Source: JBBTVO01 sp038058335 (GTDB taxonomy: Bacteria; Patescibacteriota; Microgenomatia; Levybacterales; UBA12049). Taken from it: DNA of 5,212 nt. This document shows, piece after piece, positions 4,241 to 5,212 of the stretch. The stretch lies in NCBI GenBank assembly GCA_038058335.1, contig JBBUBI010000037.1, forward strand, positions 1 through 5,212, read 5' to 3'. The translations under genes and the position numbers were made by a program. Under the pieces are notes generated by a model. The model saw only the letters and a program-made list of their open reading frames with translations, did no database searches and was not told the origin of the DNA. Position 1 is the stretch's first letter. Every line of letters starts with the position of its first letter.

Positions 4241-5212
4241 ATGGAAAAAAAACAACCAGGCATAGAATGGATAATCGGATTGCTTACTTTAACAATCGTA
4301 ACTATGGCGTTCTTTTTGTTTAAGCCTGATTCCTTTGCACTTCCTTCATTTATTTCTATTCCAAAACTCTCACAGGATACGAATCTTCTGGCGATTTTTC
4401 TTACGGGATTATTTGTAGGTGGTCTGTCATGCCTTGCTGTTCAGGGTGGACTGCTTGCTGCAACTCTTGCTCAAGGAGAAGAAGAAAAACTAAAAGATAA
4501 GATGAACAAATCAGGAAATGCTTTGCCAATAGCATCATTTCTTCTTGCAAAACTTGTTGCGTATACTATTCTTGGGTTCTTGCTTGGATCTCTCGGCTCA
4601 GCCTTTCAGCTCTCGCTAACCGCAAAAGTTGTTATGCAATTTGCGGTTGCTATTTTTATGATTGGAACCGCACTTAATTTATTAAATGTGCATCCAATTT
4701 TCCGCTATTTTGTAATTTCACCGCCGAGATTCTTAACAAAACTTGTACGCAAGCAGTCAAAACAGTCTTCTTTGTTTGCTCCGGTTTTGCTAGGAGCATT
4801 TACGGTATTTATTCCATGCGGCACTACTCAGGCAATGATGGCGTTATCTATTGGATCTGCAAGCCCCTTCATGGGAGCTGCAATTCTGGCAGCTTTTGTT
4901 CTGGGCACTTCTCCGCTATTTTTTGTACTTGGATATTTTGCGACCAAACTCGGAGATGCATTACACCAAAGATTTATAAGAATCGCAGCATTTGCACTTA
5001 TACTTTTAGCTATTTTTAATGCCAACAATGCGCTTGCTTTAACCGGAGGTAATTTTACATTGGAAAATATCTGGCAAGGTATGTTCAAATCTACATCTGC
5101 ACAAAATTCAGAAAATCAAATGGCAACAGAAGCAACAATAAATATCGGGCAGGCTGGGTATTCACCAAGCAATTTATCAATTAAAGCAGGCGCTTTAATT
5201 ACCTTGCATCTT
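4241..5212 (+). CDS. DsbD_2/CcdA-like membrane protein entering a C-terminal cupredoxin domain, 3' truncated by window
   Basis: The frame is open to the last base, and 324 codons are visible. After an N-terminal helix (about 8-27) comes a polytopic domain of the CcdA/DsbD_2 (UreH-like, 'sulfite exporter TauE/SafE' annotation) type. It has Cys64 in GGLSCLAVQGG and Cys193 in FIPCGTTQAMM, one in each half, each followed four residues later by Gln (Gln68, Gln197). CcdA/DsbD proteins use one cysteine in each half to pass reducing equivalents across the membrane; related copper-cluster members may move metal. A linker rich in polar residues (about 277-297) leads to residues 298-324, which contain GYSPSNLSIKAG, the typical opening of a cupredoxin (plastocyanin-like) domain. 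The copper ligands lie beyond the window. ATG 4241 is the first start after an in-frame TAG at 4229-4231; no Shine-Dalgarno site is seen. The 34-base gap to the preceding gene suggests the same operon. Confidence 0.88.
   Translation, partial: MEKKQPGIEWIIGLLTLTIVTMAFFLFKPDSFALPSFISIPKLSQDTNLLAIFLTGLFVGGLSCLAVQGGLLAATLAQGEEEKLKDKMNKSGNALPIASFLLAKLVAYTILGFLLGSLGSAFQLSLTAKVVMQFAVAIFMIGTALNLLNVHPIFRYFVISPPRFLTKLVRKQSKQSSLFAPVLLGAFTVFIPCGTTQAMMALSIGSASPFMGAAILAAFVLGTSPLFFVLGYFATKLGDALHQRFIRIAAFALILLAIFNANNALALTGGNFTLENIWQGMFKSTSAQNSENQMATEATINIGQAGYSPSNLSIKAGALITLHL

Noticed and set aside
4816..5088. Open frames of 67 and 86 codons on the two strands near the right end
   Set aside because: Both fall within the 4241-5212 coding frame, which has clear DsbD_2-like motifs; the short frames have no support.

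Overview
This AT-rich window lies entirely on the + strand and is densely packed. It reads as a bacterial copper and envelope-thiol homeostasis locus. All six complete stop codons are TAA. Gene starts mostly lack Shine-Dalgarno sites. The gene set is a copper-type P-ATPase, a BlaI/M56 regulator pair, membrane-anchored DsbA, an HWH/HTHD histidine protein and a DsbD_2-type membrane protein running into a cupredoxin. It resembles what I recall from Patescibacteria (Candidate Phyla Radiation) genomes. That assignment is inference, because no rRNA or other phylogenetic marker is present.

Layout: (1) 1-867 is the C-terminal part of a copper-type P1B ATPase whose N-terminus lies before the window. 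(2) 868-941 is a short spacer holding a promoter with an operator over its -10. (3) 942-1322 is a BlaI/MecI/CopY-family repressor, overlapped by (4) 1306-2313, a BlaR1-like M56 membrane metalloprotease. The protease has lost any penicillin-binding sensor and carries a short Cys/His-bearing tail instead. (5) 2314-2380 holds a second promoter with a near-identical operator. (6) 2381-5212 is a tight run of four genes: membrane-anchored DsbA-like oxidoreductase, an unrecognised small membrane protein with CxxC, a histidine-rich anchored protein, and a DsbD_2/CcdA-like transporter entering a cupredoxin domain at the window edge. This last gene is open at the right end. No stretch over 300 bases lacks a gene.

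Proposed logic (inference): the repressor sits on both 19-bp operators, silencing its own operon and the dsbA operon. The M56 protein senses an extracytoplasmic signal through its tail, plausibly copper or thiol oxidation state, and triggers repressor cleavage. The derepressed operon then supplies disulfide chemistry and copper-handling proteins to the cell surface, while the neighbouring ATPase exports copper. The most noteworthy signals are the shared operator pair with TACA-N3-TGTA spacing, the replaced sensor of the M56 protein, and the unrecognised CxxC membrane protein in the operon.
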